Assembly: GCA_002789615.1 (NCBI GenBank)
Contig: PFTO01000163.1
Span: forward strand, 1-21,821
Source: Acidobacteria bacterium CG_4_9_14_3_um_filter_49_7
GTDB taxonomy: Bacteria; Acidobacteriota; Holophagae; Thermotomaculales; Thermotomaculaceae
DNA: 21,821 nucleotides
Direction of reading: 5' to 3'
The number at the start of each line of letters is the position of its first letter. Position 1 is the first letter of the stretch. Shown here in pieces: positions 20,470-21,821 of this stretch. The position numbers and the translations under genes were made by a program. A model generated the notes under the pieces. The model had not been told where the DNA came from. It saw nothing but the letters and a program-made list of their open reading frames with translations, and ran no database searches.

Positions 20470-21821
20470 TCATGCATGGCCATTGTGCAGCGTCAGCGTG
20501 TATAGGCTGGGAATCAACACCAGCGTGATTCCAGTGGCGAACAGGACACCGAATCCCAGGGAAAGGGCCATGGGGATCAGAAAACGAGCCTGAAGCGATT
20601 TTTCGAAGATAATGGGGAGCAAGCCTCCGAAGGTTGTGATGGATGTCAGAACAACGGGTCGGAAACGGGATTTGCAGGCCTCCACAATTGCTTTTATCAC
20701 GTCATTGGGATGCAGTTTCATTTTGTTTCGAATTGCGTCTAGCAGCACAAGGGAATCGTTTACCAGTACACCGGCGAGGGCGACGATGCCGAAGAAACTC
20801 AACAGACTGAGGTCGTAACCCAGCAGGAGATGACCCAGGACCGCTCCGATCATACCGAATGGGATGGCAGCCATGATGATAACTGGTTGCACATATGAGT
20901 TAAACGGGATGGCCAGCAGAACGAAGATGAGAAAGAGCGCCACGAAGAATCCGATCAACATGCTGCCCATGGAGTCCCGTCTTTCTTTTTCCTGTCCTTC
21001 AATGGAGTAGGTCAGGCCGGGATAATCTGCCCTCAGTTCCGGAAGGAAGTTTTCCTGGATATCCTGCAGTACTTTATCCGCCGCAACAACCTGCTCTTCC
21101 ACATCGGCCTGTACATTGACTACCCGTCGCCTGTCCGCCCGTTTGATAATGGAGTAACCTGGTTGGATAGTCAAGTTCGCCACCTGGTTCAACGGTATAC
21201 GGGCACCTGCGGCAGTAACGATTTTCATATTGGACAGGTTGGCAAGGGAGCGTCGTTCCTTCAGAGGATAACGGACCATGACGCGCACATCGTCCTTTTC
21301 CCGTTGAATCCTCACGGCTTCTGTTCCATAGAACGCTCCACGTACCTGCAGTCCGAGATCTGTGATTTCGAGACCCAGTGCTTTTCCCTTCTTGTTCAAC
21401 CTCAGCTTGATTTCCTGCTTCCCTCCCTGGATGTTGTCACTGATATCCTTGACTCCGTCATAGTTTCTCAGTTCATCCTCCAAACGCCGAGCTGCCTGCT
21501 TCAACTGATCAAAATTGTCTGAGCCGAGCTGTACATCAATGGGGGCCCCCGCTGTGAACAGGGACGCAGTGAACTTTACGTTTTCAGCTCCGGACACTTC
21601 TCCGGTGATGTTTCGCCACAATATCGCGATATCATTACTGTCTATACCGGCCCGGTCTTCACCATAAACCAGCTCCATTACTACTTCTCCGAGATTGGGG
21701 GCAAAGACCGGCATGTCTGAATGACGCGCGGAATAGGGTTGCGAAGCTACATTGAGGATGATGTGTTTTACAATTTTCCGACCGTATTTCTTGTTGACAC
21801 GAGATTCCACTTCCTCAGCTG
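20470..21821 (-). CDS. RND-family efflux transporter, C-terminal part (5' end outside window)
   Basis: The frame is open to the window edge and shows the last 450 residues of an AcrB-type inner-membrane proton-driven pump. The visible part covers the second periplasmic porter/docking region (for example IRLRNKK-like IKLRLNKKGKALGLEITDLG, and LSNMKIVTAAGARIPLNQVANL). It continues through the last five transmembrane helices: FFVALFLIFVLLAIPFNSY, VIIMAAIPFGMIGAVLGHLLL, LSFFGIVALAGVLVNDSLVLL, RFRPVVLTSITTFGGLLPII and ALSLGFGVLFATGITLVLIP. The NDS in VALAGVLVNDSLVLLD corresponds to the conserved helix-11 region. It ends soon after the last helix with a short HNGHA tail. A membrane-fusion partner gene is expected upstream, outside the window. 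Substrate cannot be told. Confidence 0.95.
   Translation of the reverse strand, partial: AEEVESRVNKKYGRKIVKHIILNVASQPYSARHSDMPVFAPNLGEVVMELVYGEDRAGIDSNDIAILWRNITGEVSGAENVKFTASLFTAGAPIDVQLGSDNFDQLKQAARRLEDELRNYDGVKDISDNIQGGKQEIKLRLNKKGKALGLEITDLGLQVRGAFYGTEAVRIQREKDDVRVMVRYPLKERRSLANLSNMKIVTAAGARIPLNQVANLTIQPGYSIIKRADRRRVVNVQADVEEQVVAADKVLQDIQENFLPELRADYPGLTYSIEGQEKERRDSMGSMLIGFFVALFLIFVLLAIPFNSYVQPVIIMAAIPFGMIGAVLGHLLLGYDLSLLSFFGIVALAGVLVNDSLVLLDAIRNKMKLHPNDVIKAIVEACKSRFRPVVLTSITTFGGLLPIIFEKSLQARFLIPMALSLGFGVLFATGITLVLIPSLYTLTLHNGHA

Overview
The window looks like chromosomal DNA of a Gram-negative bacterium with moderate GC content. Two proteins are predicted outer-membrane beta-barrels, and an RND efflux transporter enters at the right edge. 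Menaquinone appears to be made by the futalosine route, because an MqnA-type chorismate dehydratase is present. An MglA-type Ras-like GTPase occurs in a protein fusion. These traits fit several deep-branching or delta-proteobacteria-like lineages, but I cannot assign a phylum from the sequence alone. No tRNA, rRNA, CRISPR array, transposase or phage gene is visible.

Left part (1-6.8 kb): the 3' end of a sensor kinase gene on the plus strand converges on a NYN-LOTUS RNA-processing-like gene. A porin gene follows on the minus strand and ends at a clear terminator. Divergent from the porin is a compact plus-strand cluster: nadE (NAD synthetase), a YdfG-like dehydrogenase, a small outer-membrane protein and rnhB (RNase HII). 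Just after rnhB lies the orphaned 3' end of a Txe/YoeB-like toxin gene, then a long perfect hairpin.

Middle (6.8-13.5 kb): a minus-strand pair encodes an aldehyde dehydrogenase and a YheT-like alpha/beta hydrolase, with a hemolysin III/PAQR membrane protein behind them. Divergent from this is a plus-strand two-gene signalling unit: a 91-residue membrane protein overlapping a hybrid PAS-PAS histidine kinase with a C-terminal receiver. A YgjP-like zinc metallopeptidase gene that has lost its N-terminal region follows.

Right part (13.6-21.8 kb): three minus-strand genes (unknown protein with a membrane anchor, SDR enzyme, small unknown protein) diverge from a plus-strand pair encoding a serine/threonine dehydratase and a CoA-type NUDIX hydrolase. 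These converge, with one base between stop codons, on mqnA. Upstream of mqnA and overlapping it is the most unusual gene here: a 720-residue fusion of an MglA-like GTPase, a GAF domain and a histidine kinase. The RND transporter gene runs off the right end.

The intergenic DNA carries at least two families of small repeats. One is a degenerate hexamer (consensus TYTRAG) lying at or just after gene 3' ends at four places, sometimes with an inverted copy. The other is a heptamer tract followed by a GC-rich hairpin. One hexamer tract sits exactly where the YgjP-like gene lost its 5' part. The best leads for something undescribed are the GTPase-kinase fusion and the hexamer repeat family.
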